In this document: piece by piece, positions 37,563 to 45,417 of the stretch
How positions within the stretch are numbered: position 1 is the stretch's first letter
How the letters are laid out: each line of letters starts with the position of its first letter
Notes under the pieces: generated by a model
Told to the model about the DNA's origin: nothing
Databases searched by the model: none
What the model saw: the letters and a program-made list of their open reading frames with translations, nothing else
NCBI RefSeq assembly: GCF_900240385.1
Contig: NZ_OEQH01000003.1
Span: forward strand, 372,001 to 436,000
Direction of reading: 5' to 3'
Length of the DNA stretch: 64,000 bases
From: Clostridium minihomine
Lineage (GTDB): Bacteria > Bacillota > Clostridia > Oscillospirales > Acutalibacteraceae
Made by a program: the position numbers and the translations under genes

Positions 37563-38252
37563 TTAACATACGCAAAGCGGCGCAAAACCCAGATAATCAC
37601 ACGAAATCAGGTGCAGCTCTATGCCCTGATATTCGCCTGTAACTGCCCGCTTAGACGCTTGTGTGCCATGAATATGTCCAAAATAACATTTCCGGATTCC
37701 CCGGCTTAAGAGTACCTCTAGAATTTCTTTGCAAACCATCCCGTCATAAACTGGGGGGTAATGCAAAAACACAATGGGCTCAAGCCCCTGCGCCAAGGCG
37801 TGATCGATAGAGGCGTTTAGTCTGCCCACCTCACGCTTGACAATTTTAATATCTTCATCACTGGCCGCATTATACAGCCAGCCGCGCGTGCCGCAAACGC
37901 CGAATTCGCCAACGGCATAGGAATTGTTATGCACGATCTGCAAAGAATCAAAACCATTGGCGGCAAAGTAAGTGTCTATTTTGCTTTTTGTGCTCCACCA
38001 ATAATCATGATTGCCTTTTAACAGCAATTTTTTGCCCGGCAAAGAATTGAGAAACTGAAAATCCTTTTGGGTTTCTTCCAGCTTCATCGCCCAAGAAATA
38101 TCCCCGGCAATCACCACCGTGTCTTCTTCTTTGACAATGCGGTGCCAATGCTGCTCCAGCTTGGCCACATAGCCCTGCCAGCCTTCAAAAACATCCATGG
38201 GCTTATTTGCGCCAAGGGACAGATGCAAATCGGCAATTGCATACAATGCCAT
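37563..38252 (-). CDS. Calcineurin-like metallophosphoesterase
   Basis: 229 aa. Metal-binding motifs appear in order: DLHLS (residues 8-12), AGDISW, KGNHDYWW, FLHYPP and GHIHG. The WST...YNNSYAVGEFGVCGTRGW block fits a Clostridial subgroup of unknown substrate. Start ATG behind GAGGTA. 34 bp downstream of thrC in the same direction, possibly co-transcribed. Confidence 0.85.
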   Translation of the reverse strand: MALYAIADLHLSLGANKPMDVFEGWQGYVAKLEQHWHRIVKEEDTVVIAGDISWAMKLEETQKDFQFLNSLPGKKLLLKGNHDYWWSTKSKIDTYFAANGFDSLQIVHNNSYAVGEFGVCGTRGWLYNAASDEDIKIVKREVGRLNASIDHALAQGLEPIVFLHYPPVYDGMVCKEILEVLLSRGIRKCYFGHIHGTQASKRAVTGEYQGIELHLISCDYLGFAPLCVC

Positions 38253-38286
38253 TTGTTACCTCGTTTCTATTGGTTGACCAGATATC

Positions 38287-39786
38287 TTATAGACCAGCCA
38301 TCCGCAGTACAACCTTAGGCATTTCTTCCACCTGGCAGCGGTTCTGGAAACGGACTTGTTTTTCTTTCAGCTCTTCAATCGGTGCCGGAGCCTTTGTTCC
38401 CGTTAATGAAGAAAGCTGTTCTATTTTCAAAAAGTCATCAGCATCCTGCTTGTTTCCCGGTGCAACCGCTTCCAAAACACTGTCTGCAAATTTATACGGA
38501 CTGGCGGTGGACACAATCACAGCCGGGGTTTCGGTATCGCCGGTATCCTTTGCATACTGAGCATATACATCGGCAGCCACCGCGGTGTGAGTATCACAAA
38601 GATACTTCTTTTCTGTAAGAATTTTCCCGATGGTTTCCCGGGTTTTCCCATCATCACAAGAGCCGGAATAGAACAGATCTTTTAAAACAGCCGTCAGCTC
38701 TTCCCCTACCTGATAACGTCCTTCGGTGTTCAGTTCTTTCATCCAGCCGGAAACCAAATCGGAATTGCCGCCGGTTAAATCAAACAGCAAACGCTCCAGA
38801 TTGCTGGACACCAGAATGTCCATAGAAGGGGAAATCGTTGTATAAAAAGTGCGGTTGCGATCGTAAACTCCGGTACTTAAAAATTCAGTCAGCACATTAT
38901 TGGAGTTTGACGCACAAATCAGCTTTTTAATCGGCAGACCCATTTTTTTCGCGTAATATGCCGCAAGAATATTGCCGAAATTGCCGGTGGGCACCACCAC
39001 GTTCAGCGGCTGACCCAGTGTAATCATTCCCTGCTCTGCGGCATCGCAGTAAGCAGAAAAATAATAGACGATTTGCGGCAGAAGTCTGCCCCAGTTGATG
39101 GAATTGGCGCTGGAAAACAGCATGCCGTTTTCATCCAAAGCCTTTTTAATTTCAGGGTTTGTGAAAATCTTCTTTACACCGGTTTGGGCATCGTCAAAAT
39201 TCCCCTCAATGGCGCAAACACTCACGTTATTGCCTTCTTGGGTATTCATCTGACGCTGCTGCATGGCACTGACACCTTTTTCCGGATAAAAAACCAGAAT
39301 TTTGGTGTCGGGCACATCCCGGAATCCTTCCAAAGCGGCTTTCCCGGTATCACCGGAAGTAGCGACCAAAATCACCGCGGTTTTATCGCAATTGGTCTTT
39401 TTCAGCGACTTGGTCAAAAGATGCGGCAAAAGCTGCAAAGCCATATCCTTAAACGCACAGGTCGGGCCATGCCAAAGCTCTAAAAAAGCCATATTGGTGT
39501 CAGGCAGACGAACCAAAGGCGCCGCCCCGCCGGGGAATTTCTTTTGAGAATAGGCACTTTCCACGCACTCGCGAATTTCTTCCTCCGAAAATTCCGGAAG
39601 AAAATCCTTTAGGATCCGCATTGCACGACCAGTGTAACTGCTGTTACCCAGTTCTTTTAGCTGCTCCATACTGTACGAAGGCAAGCATTCCGGGACAAAA
39701 AGTCCCCCGTCTGCAGAGATGCCCTGTACAATCGCCTGGGCGGCAGAAATAGCTTCCGTCCGGTTTCTGGTACATTTATACTGCAA
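38287..39786 (-). CDS. thrC: Threonine synthase
   Basis: 499 aa PLP enzyme. Long form with N-terminal STRNRTEAIS-like block (MQYKCTRNRTEAISAAQAI), PLP lysine in CAFKDMALQLLPHLL near residue 112, SGDTGKAALEGF, and PTGNFGNILAAYYAKKMG. TTG start 39786, 7 nt after a GGGGG run. Uses homoserine phosphate; thrB and hom are not in the window. Confidence 0.95.
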   Translation of the reverse strand: MQYKCTRNRTEAISAAQAIVQGISADGGLFVPECLPSYSMEQLKELGNSSYTGRAMRILKDFLPEFSEEEIRECVESAYSQKKFPGGAAPLVRLPDTNMAFLELWHGPTCAFKDMALQLLPHLLTKSLKKTNCDKTAVILVATSGDTGKAALEGFRDVPDTKILVFYPEKGVSAMQQRQMNTQEGNNVSVCAIEGNFDDAQTGVKKIFTNPEIKKALDENGMLFSSANSINWGRLLPQIVYYFSAYCDAAEQGMITLGQPLNVVVPTGNFGNILAAYYAKKMGLPIKKLICASNSNNVLTEFLSTGVYDRNRTFYTTISPSMDILVSSNLERLLFDLTGGNSDLVSGWMKELNTEGRYQVGEELTAVLKDLFYSGSCDDGKTRETIGKILTEKKYLCDTHTAVAADVYAQYAKDTGDTETPAVIVSTASPYKFADSVLEAVAPGNKQDADDFLKIEQLSSLTGTKAPAPIEELKEKQVRFQNRCQVEEMPKVVLRMAGL

Positions 39787-39819
39787 GGTGATTCCCCCTC
39801 TTTATGCATTCCTTGCCCT

Positions 39820-39848
39820 ATTTTATAATAAATTATTTGGTGTGTCAA
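39820..39848 (-). promoter_or_regulatory. Promoter of thrC
   Basis: Minus-strand TTGACA (39843-39848), 17 bp, TAAAAT (39820-39825). Confidence 0.7.
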
Positions 39849-39971
39849 AACATTCTGCAAAAATTAGAGAATTCCGTGAGAAAAAACGGAATAACCTCAA
39901 GAAATTCAGGCTAGTTTCCCACCAAAAAGCAATAAAGCGCAAAAATCAAAAAAATTAGATCGAAAAATTGA

Positions 39972-40346
39972 TCAAAGAAAGGTTCCTGCCGCTTCAAAAG
40001 CACTTTCTAAATACTCCACAGACACCACCTGTTTGCCCGAAGAATCCGTCAAAAGCGCAGCCGCGTCAAATCGTGGCTGAAGCGCAGTCGGGTGCTCGGC
40101 CAAATAAGCAGCAGCCGTCTTTAGAATCTTATTTTGTTTTGAAACCGTAATCGCTTCAAACGGATGAACCAAAAAATGTTCGGCACGGGTCTTCACTTCC
40201 ACAAATACAATAAATTGTTCGTTTTGGGCAATGATGTCAATTTCCCCAAAACGACTGTGGTAGTTGCGGTGAAGAATCTGATAGCCTTTCCCCATCAGGA
40301 TCCGGGCTGTATATTCCTCCCCCATTTTCCCCGAACGATTATCCAA
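39972..40346 (-). CDS. yraN: YraN/UPF0102 family nuclease-fold protein
   Basis: 124 aa restriction-endonuclease-fold protein. The PD-(D/E)XK-like residues are visible in RFGEIDIIAQNEQFIVFVEVKTR. Function is not established. TTG start 40346 after GGGGGAG; it overlaps rnhB by 8 bp. rnhB-yraN next to rbgA and lepB is a standard Firmicute order. Confidence 0.9.
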   Translation of the reverse strand: MDNRSGKMGEEYTARILMGKGYQILHRNYHSRFGEIDIIAQNEQFIVFVEVKTRAEHFLVHPFEAITVSKQNKILKTAAAYLAEHPTALQPRFDAAALLTDSSGKQVVSVEYLESAFEAAGTFL

Positions 40347-40956
40347 CGCTTTTCTCCCCCAGAATTTTTTTCAGGAAACTCTTGCGGTGAATCGGACAAG
40401 GACCATGCTGCAAAAGCAATTCCCTGTGTAACGCCGTGCCATATCCCTTATGTTTTCGGAACTGATACTGGGGATACAACTCATCCAGTTCCAGCATCAA
40501 GCGGTCACGGCTGACTTTTGCTAAAATAGAGGCCGCAGCAATATTGGCGCTTTGCGAGTCCCCTTTTACCACTAAAGTAGTGGGAATCGGCAAGAGCGGA
40601 TCCCGGTTGCCATCCACCAACGCGCAGTCCGCCGGAATTGAAAGGCCGGCCGCTGCCCGATTCATGGCCAGAAAGGTTGCCTGCAAAATGTTGATTTCAT
40701 CAATTTCCTGTTCGGTAGAAAAAGCGATGGAGTAACTAAGAGCACATTCTTTGATCTGATCAAACAAAAACTCCCGTTTTTTTTCGCTGAGCTTTTTAGA
40801 ATCATTCAGCCCTTCAATCTCACAGTCTTTGGGAAGAATAACAGCCGCGGCAAATACGGGGCCGGCCAAGGGACCTCTTCCCGCTTCATCAATGCCGCAA
40901 ACCGCCTGAAACCCCTGCTGCCACGCCTGTTTTTCCCATGCGTACCAATCTGTCAT
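40339..40956 (-). CDS. rnhB: Ribonuclease HII
   Basis: 205 aa; removes ribonucleotides from DNA-RNA hybrids. Metal-binding GIDEAGRGPLAGPV (DEAGRG near residues 23-28), LNDSKKLSEKKRE and KVSRDR near residue 145. ATG 40956 behind AGGTG overlaps the rbgA stop by 4 bp (ATGA). Confidence 0.96.
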   Translation of the reverse strand: MTDWYAWEKQAWQQGFQAVCGIDEAGRGPLAGPVFAAAVILPKDCEIEGLNDSKKLSEKKREFLFDQIKECALSYSIAFSTEQEIDEINILQATFLAMNRAAAGLSIPADCALVDGNRDPLLPIPTTLVVKGDSQSANIAAASILAKVSRDRLMLELDELYPQYQFRKHKGYGTALHRELLLQHGPCPIHRKSFLKKILGEKSVG

Positions 40957-41822
40957 AGCGACACCTGCTCCAAAGTTACGCGCCCCAACTTAGAGCCCCT
41001 GAATTCATCCAGCACAGTAATCGCTGCCCGTTCGGTATCAATCTCTCCGCCGGAAATAAGCATTCCGCGCTTTTTCCCCACCAGTTCCAGAATTTCGTGA
41101 CCTTTCATTCCGGTCAGGTCGGTGTCCTGCATTTTATAGCGTATTTTTAAATCTGCCGGATAGGTTGCACTGAGCACCTCTAAAAGGCGTGCCGCCAAAC
41201 GCTCCATATCCACCACGTCGTCTTTTACCGCGCCGGTAAAAGCCAGCCGTTCCCCCACCAAAGGATCTTCGAATTTGGGCCATAAAACACCGGGGGTATC
41301 GAGAAGCTCAAATCCGCCGCCCAAGGTGAACCACTGGTTGTTGCGGGTAACACCCGGCCTGTCCTCTACATTGGCTTTTCCGCCTTTGGAAAGCTTATTG
41401 ATAAAGGAGGATTTCCCCACATTGGGCACACCCACAACCATAATTCGAACAGGGCGGCCTATCATCCCCTTTGCACGCCAGGCGGCAATGCGCTCTTGCA
41501 GCACATCTTTCACCAGCGGGAAAAAGGCTTTCATATTTTTTCCGGATTTGCTGTCCAGTGCAATGGCAGAAATCCCCTGTGACTGGTAGAAGCGGATCCA
41601 ACGCTCTGTTTGCGCAGGATCCGCCAAATCAGCCTTATTCATTAAAATAACACGAGGCTTGTTTTGAATCAGGCTGTCTAAAACGGGGTTTCGGCTGCTT
41701 TCGGGAATACGGGCATCAATCATTTCTGCCGCAATATCCACCAGCTTTAAACTTTTTTCAATTTGTCGTTTGGTTTTGGTCATATGACCCGGAAACCATT
41801 GTACGGATTGTGGTTCGCTCAT
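40953..41822 (-). CDS. rbgA: Ribosome biogenesis GTPase YlqF/RbgA
   Basis: 289 aa circularly permuted GTPase for 50S assembly. Motif order is permuted as expected: VQWFPGHMTK, G4 LMNKADL (near residue 59), G1 GVPNVGKSSFIN (near 128), then G3 DTPGVLWPK (near 177). ATG 41822 after GGAAGGG overlaps the lepB stop by 4 bp. Confidence 0.96.
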   Translation of the reverse strand: MSEPQSVQWFPGHMTKTKRQIEKSLKLVDIAAEMIDARIPESSRNPVLDSLIQNKPRVILMNKADLADPAQTERWIRFYQSQGISAIALDSKSGKNMKAFFPLVKDVLQERIAAWRAKGMIGRPVRIMVVGVPNVGKSSFINKLSKGGKANVEDRPGVTRNNQWFTLGGGFELLDTPGVLWPKFEDPLVGERLAFTGAVKDDVVDMERLAARLLEVLSATYPADLKIRYKMQDTDLTGMKGHEILELVGKKRGMLISGGEIDTERAAITVLDEFRGSKLGRVTLEQVSL

Positions 41823-42439
41823 ATTCCAACCCTTCCAAACCGGGAAACCGGGAATAAAATTAATTCCGCTTTTCCCAAAATATATCGTTCGTCCACCATG
41901 CCAACCGCTTCAAAGCGACTGTCTTCCGAAACCTTTCGGTTATCCCCTAAAACAAAAATATGCCCTTCCGGAACAGTTTGGGGAAACGTGAGCAAGGGTT
42001 CAGAGGTCATCGGTTCATTGGTAATTCCATTTTCAATGTAATTCGATTCATCTACCGCTTCCCCGTCCACATAAACAGTTCCGCTGCTGTAATCGATATC
42101 AATTGTTTGTCCGGGCAAAGCAATCACGCGCTTGACGATGGGCTTGGTCAGTCCGACAGTTCGTTTTAAAACCACTACGTCGCCCTGCTTGGGCTGATAA
42201 AAATAACTGGAAACGACCAGTCTGTCCCCGCTGTAAAGATTCGGCAGCATCGAGGTGCCATCCACTGTGACCACGCGGAACAAAAAGGTAAACATAATCA
42301 CCACAACAATCAGCGCCGTTACCAAAGACTCCACCCATTCAAAACAGCTAATCACAAACTGGCTGGGTTCTGGCGTAAGGGGGTCCTGAAAAGCCGGGGC
42401 CTGTTCGTGAGATTCCGTTTCTGTTTGATCCACGGTCAT
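41819..42439 (-). CDS. lepB: Signal peptidase I
   Basis: 206 aa membrane serine protease. An acidic cytoplasmic N-terminus is followed by one membrane helix (LVTALIVVVIMFTFLFRVV), then the catalytic Ser in GTSMLPNL and Lys in IVKRVIALPGQ, and the box E region GDNRKVSEDSR (family usually GDNR-SxDSR). Start ATG 42439 after AGAGGAAG; an upstream TTG is rejected. Transcribed after rplS. Confidence 0.95.
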   Translation of the reverse strand: MTVDQTETESHEQAPAFQDPLTPEPSQFVISCFEWVESLVTALIVVVIMFTFLFRVVTVDGTSMLPNLYSGDRLVVSSYFYQPKQGDVVVLKRTVGLTKPIVKRVIALPGQTIDIDYSSGTVYVDGEAVDESNYIENGITNEPMTSEPLLTFPQTVPEGHIFVLGDNRKVSEDSRFEAVGMVDERYILGKAELILFPVSRFGRVGI

Positions 42440-42483
42440 TTTCTCTTCCTCTTGCAATAGACAAGCGCCTCCTTTTCATGATA

Positions 42484-42553
42484 GCAAAAAAGGGACAAAT
42501 CATTGTCCCTTTAAAAACCGGTAAAGGCTGTGTGAGACAAGCTCCCACAGCCT
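42484..42553 (-). terminator. Terminator region after rplS
   Basis: Minus strand has AAGGCTGTG...CACAGCCTT (42523-42553), then AAAGGGACAA-TGAT-TTGTCCCTTT with a T tract (42484-42513). It separates rplS from lepB. Confidence 0.85.
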
Positions 42554-42598
42554 TCCGAATTTAAATCAATATCCAGGGACAAACCCTATCCCTATTTC

Positions 42599-42943
42599 TT
42601 ACCGAAGCTGTTCCTTAACCTTAGCAGCTTTACCCACTCTATCACGCAGGTAATACAGCTTGGCACGGCGCACACGGCCTTTACGCACAATAACAACATC
42701 CTTTACATTGGGGGAATGGATGGGGAAAACCCTCTCCACACCTACACCATAGGACAAGCGTCTCACAGTAAAGGTTTCAGCAATACCGCTGCCTTTGCGT
42801 GCAATTACAGTGCCTTCAAAAATCTGCACTCTTTCTCTTTCGCCTTCACGGATATTTACGCTTACCTTAACGGTATCGCCAATTCCGAACTTAGGCAGCT
42901 CTGCCTTTGCAGAATCCTGAGAAATCAATTTCAAAGCATCCAT
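42599..42943 (-). CDS. rplS: 50S ribosomal protein L19
   Basis: 114 aa. [26 protein letters not shown] and [17 protein letters not shown] are the family signatures. ATG 42943 follows AGGAGG; the longer frame adds ten codons inside the leader. trmD, the usual upstream neighbour, is absent. A promoter and structured leader precede it. Confidence 0.97.
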   Translation of the reverse strand: MDALKLISQDSAKAELPKFGIGDTVKVSVNIREGERERVQIFEGTVIARKGSGIAETFTVRRLSYGVGVERVFPIHSPNVKDVVIVRKGRVRRAKLYYLRDRVGKAAKVKEQLR

Positions 42944-43062
42944 TCTTCTTTTTCCTCCTAATATATCAGACATTCATGCTCTAGCAGAGGACTGTCCGCT
43001 TCAATGTCACGGTTTCCCGGGCATTGAACCCCGCCGGAAAGGCCAACGGTATCCAAATGCCC
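42944..43062 (-). promoter_or_regulatory. Structured 5' leader of rplS (L19-leader-like)
   Basis: About 115 nt of GC-rich RNA between the promoter and rplS with several hairpin arms, for example GCATTTGGATACCG and GGGTTCAATGCCC, and a CGGACAGTCCTCTGC segment. Its position and form match autoregulatory L19 leaders of Firmicutes; I infer L19 binding. Confidence 0.55.
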
Positions 43063-43066
43063 ATAT

Positions 43067-43095
43067 ATCATACCATAACCGATAAAAAACTGCAA
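43067..43095 (-). promoter_or_regulatory. Promoter of rplS
   Basis: Minus-strand TTGCAG (43090-43095), 17 bp, TATGAT (43067-43072). Confidence 0.65.
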
Positions 43096-43134
43096 GATAA
43101 ATTTTATGTTTCGCTAACAAAATTTCTGCTGAAA

Positions 43135-43791
43135 TCATGCAAAAGCCTGCATGTCCGCATCATATAAGTTGGTGCGTGTGATATCCGTATAAAAACGACA
43201 GGATAAATACGTTTCCATGGCAGTCAGCAAAAGGCTGGGATTGATATTTTCGGTGCTGCCTGCAGGCAAAATGGCAGAAAGACGCACCTTATCGCCTTCC
43301 ACCTGAACCTTCACCCGGGAAAGATAAGGTTTTAAATTAATTTCCCTTGCACCGGCCTTGGAACGTTTCGAAACAATAATCTCCGGTGACTGGAACAACA
43401 CAGTAATAATACGTGCTAATTCATCAGGGGTCACATCTTCGGGCTCCAACAGAATTTCAAAAGAAGCAAACGCGATTTTACCCGGCTTCATGACCGGCTC
43501 GGTAATATCATAAATCACAATATCATCCGGCAAAGCATCATTCAGCCGTTCCATCAGCTCTTGATTTGAAATTTCGCCTTCCATTTTGATGTCCACAGAT
43601 TCCCGCAAACCCGTAATCCCCAAAGAAAGCGGCAACGCAAATGTTAAAAACGCATAGGGATGAAAGCCCTGGGTGTACCACAAAGGAACTTTCGCCTTAT
43701 GGAACGCCTGGGAAATACATCGGTTTAAATCCAAATGAGAAATATATTTTGCGGTTCCTTTTTTGTGAAACCAAATCCTAACGGTTCTCAA
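43135..43791 (-). CDS. TIGR03936 family (radical SAM-associated DUF2344) protein
   Basis: 218 aa. IWFHKKGTAKYISHLDLNRCISQAFHKA and YTQGFHPYAFLTFALPLSLGI are characteristic of TIGR03936/DUF2344, a family fused or adjacent to a B12-binding radical SAM protein (TIGR03960). Function is unknown; a role in tRNA or ribosome modification is only a guess. TTG 43791 is 7 nt after AGGGAGGG; the longest frame would add 23 codons overlapping the partner. The partner gene upstream is truncated, so this protein may be non-functional or uses another partner. Confidence 0.8.
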   Translation of the reverse strand: MRTVRIWFHKKGTAKYISHLDLNRCISQAFHKAKVPLWYTQGFHPYAFLTFALPLSLGITGLRESVDIKMEGEISNQELMERLNDALPDDIVIYDITEPVMKPGKIAFASFEILLEPEDVTPDELARIITVLFQSPEIIVSKRSKAGAREINLKPYLSRVKVQVEGDKVRLSAILPAGSTENINPSLLLTAMETYLSCRFYTDITRTNLYDADMQAFA

Positions 43792-43978
43792 CGCAGATCC
43801 CTCCCTTAAAGCTGGCCGCACCGCAGGCGGAACACTTTTCACGGCAGTTTGATGTGACAACGGACTGATCTATCGTTTCACATTCCCGTTTTAAAAACGC
43901 TTTGGATACCCCGTAGTCGATATGGTCCCGGGGCAAGACTTTTATAAAGCTTCTGCGGCAATTGGCGTAAAACACGGA
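43778..43978 (-). pseudogene. C-terminal remnant of a TIGR03960 B12-binding radical SAM protein
   Basis: The frame encodes about 66 residues matching the C-terminus of TIGR03960 proteins: FYANCRRSFIKVLPRDHIDY, GVSKAFLKRE, and the terminal CREKCSACGAASFKGG cysteine cluster. A stop at 43979 ends the frame upstream, and no radical SAM or B12 domain follows anywhere. The usual Trp of LPWDHID is Arg here. The 14-bp overlap with the TIGR03936 start is preserved, as in intact operons. Confidence 0.7.
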
Positions 43979-44167
43979 TTAATGTTACAATCCCCTGAAA
44001 TTTTCATTCCCTTGGGCAAAGAAAAACAGTTTGCCCAACCATCACAGTGGAAGCCCTTATTTCAGGCTTCTTACAACATCCGCTACAAAATGAAGCGGAT
44101 TCTTTTGTTTCAATATAAAGCGCTTTCATATCAGCAAGCATTCAGGCTCTTGATTCAGTGGCTTTGA
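43979..44167 (+). pseudogene. Possible C-terminal fragment of an unrecognised gene
   Basis: A plus-strand frame, open from within the minus-strand remnant, ends at 44167 with a protein-like sequence (SPEIFIPLGKEKQFAQP, SYNIRYKMKRILLFQYKALS). No start codon with an SD is evident; the in-frame ATG 43922 lies inside the other gene remnant. I do not recognise the family. It may be the tail of a gene whose 5' part was lost at the junction near 43978, or may be chance. Confidence 0.3.
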
Positions 44168-44474
44168 CTTTCTCTGAATCAAACAGTGTGTTTACGCCCG
44201 CAAAAATTGCGGGCGTAAACAATTATGGTTATTCTACCATATTATTGTTGCAGTGCAACAACTCGTGTATTGTAACACAGAGCCGCTATTTTTAAAAAAT
44301 TTTCCTGCTCGTTCTCTTTAAAATAGGTTCCCTTTTCAAAATAAGCTTTTGTGTTTGGCAATTCCCTTGGGCTTTTTCTGTGGAATTTACAATAACCGCA
44401 AAGTTTTTGTGCGGAGTATCCCTACAAATCGGCAGAAAGCAACCTCAATCAGGTAGCCACTATCTGTTTACGGT
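44168..44474. other. Gene-poor region between the gene fragments and the repeat array
   Basis: Contains a perfect hairpin GTTTACGCCCGCAA-AAA-TTGCGGGCGTAAAC (44191-44221), a 17-nt palindrome TTGTTGCA-G-TGCAACAA (44245-44261), and a minus-strand -10-like TACAAT near 44270. No coding frame can be supported. Confidence 0.6.
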
Positions 44475-44851
44475 GTGAGGTTATTTAAACCAGAATCCCA
44501 TGTCACCCTGCGATAAAACCACCGAGCTGAAATCCAAAGCCAAGCTATGGTTCAATGTTCTCTCAAACATCGAAAGCTTTGCTTTCGCTAATGTCGTGAG
44601 GTTATTTAAACCAGAATCTCCATATCACCCGGTGATAAAACCACCGAGCTAAAATCCAAAGCTAAACTATGGTTCAATGTTCTCTCAGACATCGAAAGTT
44701 TTGCTTTCGCTTATGTCGTGAGGTTATTTAAACCAGAATCCCATGTCGCCCTGTGATAAAACCACCGAGCCGAAAACCAAAGCCAAGCTATGGTTCAATG
44801 TTCTCTCAGACATCGAAAGCTTTGCTTTCGCTTATGTCGTGAGGTTATTAT
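44475..44851 (-). repeat. Tandem array of three 121-122-bp structured repeats plus a partial fourth
   Basis: Units begin at 44475, 44596 and 44718 (GTGAGGTTATTTAAACC on the plus strand) and are highly similar throughout; a fourth partial unit (GTGAGGTTATTATAA) begins at 44839. Each unit has a hairpin CGAAAGC-TTT-GCTTTCG nested in GACAT...ATGTC, and GGTTCAATGTTCTCTCA. The core is shared with the loci at 14.1 and 25.9 kb. Downstream of rlmH; no coding frame. Confidence 0.9.
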
Positions 44852-44883
44852 AACGTTCCCTACAAAAAAATGCAAGAAACGTA

Positions 44884-45360
44884 CTATTTATGGTATTTTC
44901 CATGATGGTTGATTTGAAAAGAACGGTAAATCTGCTCGCACAGCATCACGCGAGCCAGTTGATGTGGAAATGTCATAGGAGACATCGAAAGGCGAAGATC
45001 ACTCTTTTCTTTGAGCTCTTGAGACAATCCAAAAGAGCTTCCGATCACAAAGGTAATAGAGCTAACGCCGGATACTGCCCTGTGCTCCAATTCCGCCGCT
45101 AACTGCGGAGAAGAAAAAAGCTTCCCTTCAATGCACAAAGGAATGATACAGCCCTGTGCGGCAGAAAGCAGTTTTTTCCCTTCCTCCCGCAAAGCGGCAT
45201 CAATCTGCGCCTGAGATGGGGATTCCGGAAGACGCTCCTCCGAAATTTCCAGAATGGAAAAGCGGCAAAAAGCCCCCAACCGTTTGGCGTACTCTTCACA
45301 AGCAGCCTGCAGATATTTTTCTTTCAGTTTGCCCACGCAAACAATTTGAACTGTTAACAT
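44884..45360 (-). CDS. rlmH: 23S rRNA pseudouridine-1915 N3-methyltransferase
   Basis: 158 aa SPOUT methyltransferase. VCVGKLKEKYL, IPLCIEGKLFSS, and the knot motif FVIGSSFGLSQ...LSMSPMTFPHQLARVMLCEQIYRS are all present. Note FVIGSSFG rather than the usual FVIGGADG. Start ATG 45360. walJ lies 57 bp upstream, an order shared with Bacillus. Confidence 0.95.
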   Translation of the reverse strand: MLTVQIVCVGKLKEKYLQAACEEYAKRLGAFCRFSILEISEERLPESPSQAQIDAALREEGKKLLSAAQGCIIPLCIEGKLFSSPQLAAELEHRAVSGVSSITFVIGSSFGLSQELKEKSDLRLSMSPMTFPHQLARVMLCEQIYRSFQINHHGKYHK

Positions 45361-45417
45361 TAAAATCCCCCAGCGGAAACCATTTCATTCCAATCATCAT
45401 CGGATTTTTTATCCCGT

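Noticed and set aside
44475-44851. CRISPR-like tandem array
   Set aside because: Unit period is 121-122 bp and the whole unit is conserved, so there are no short repeats with unique spacers, and no cas gene is nearby.
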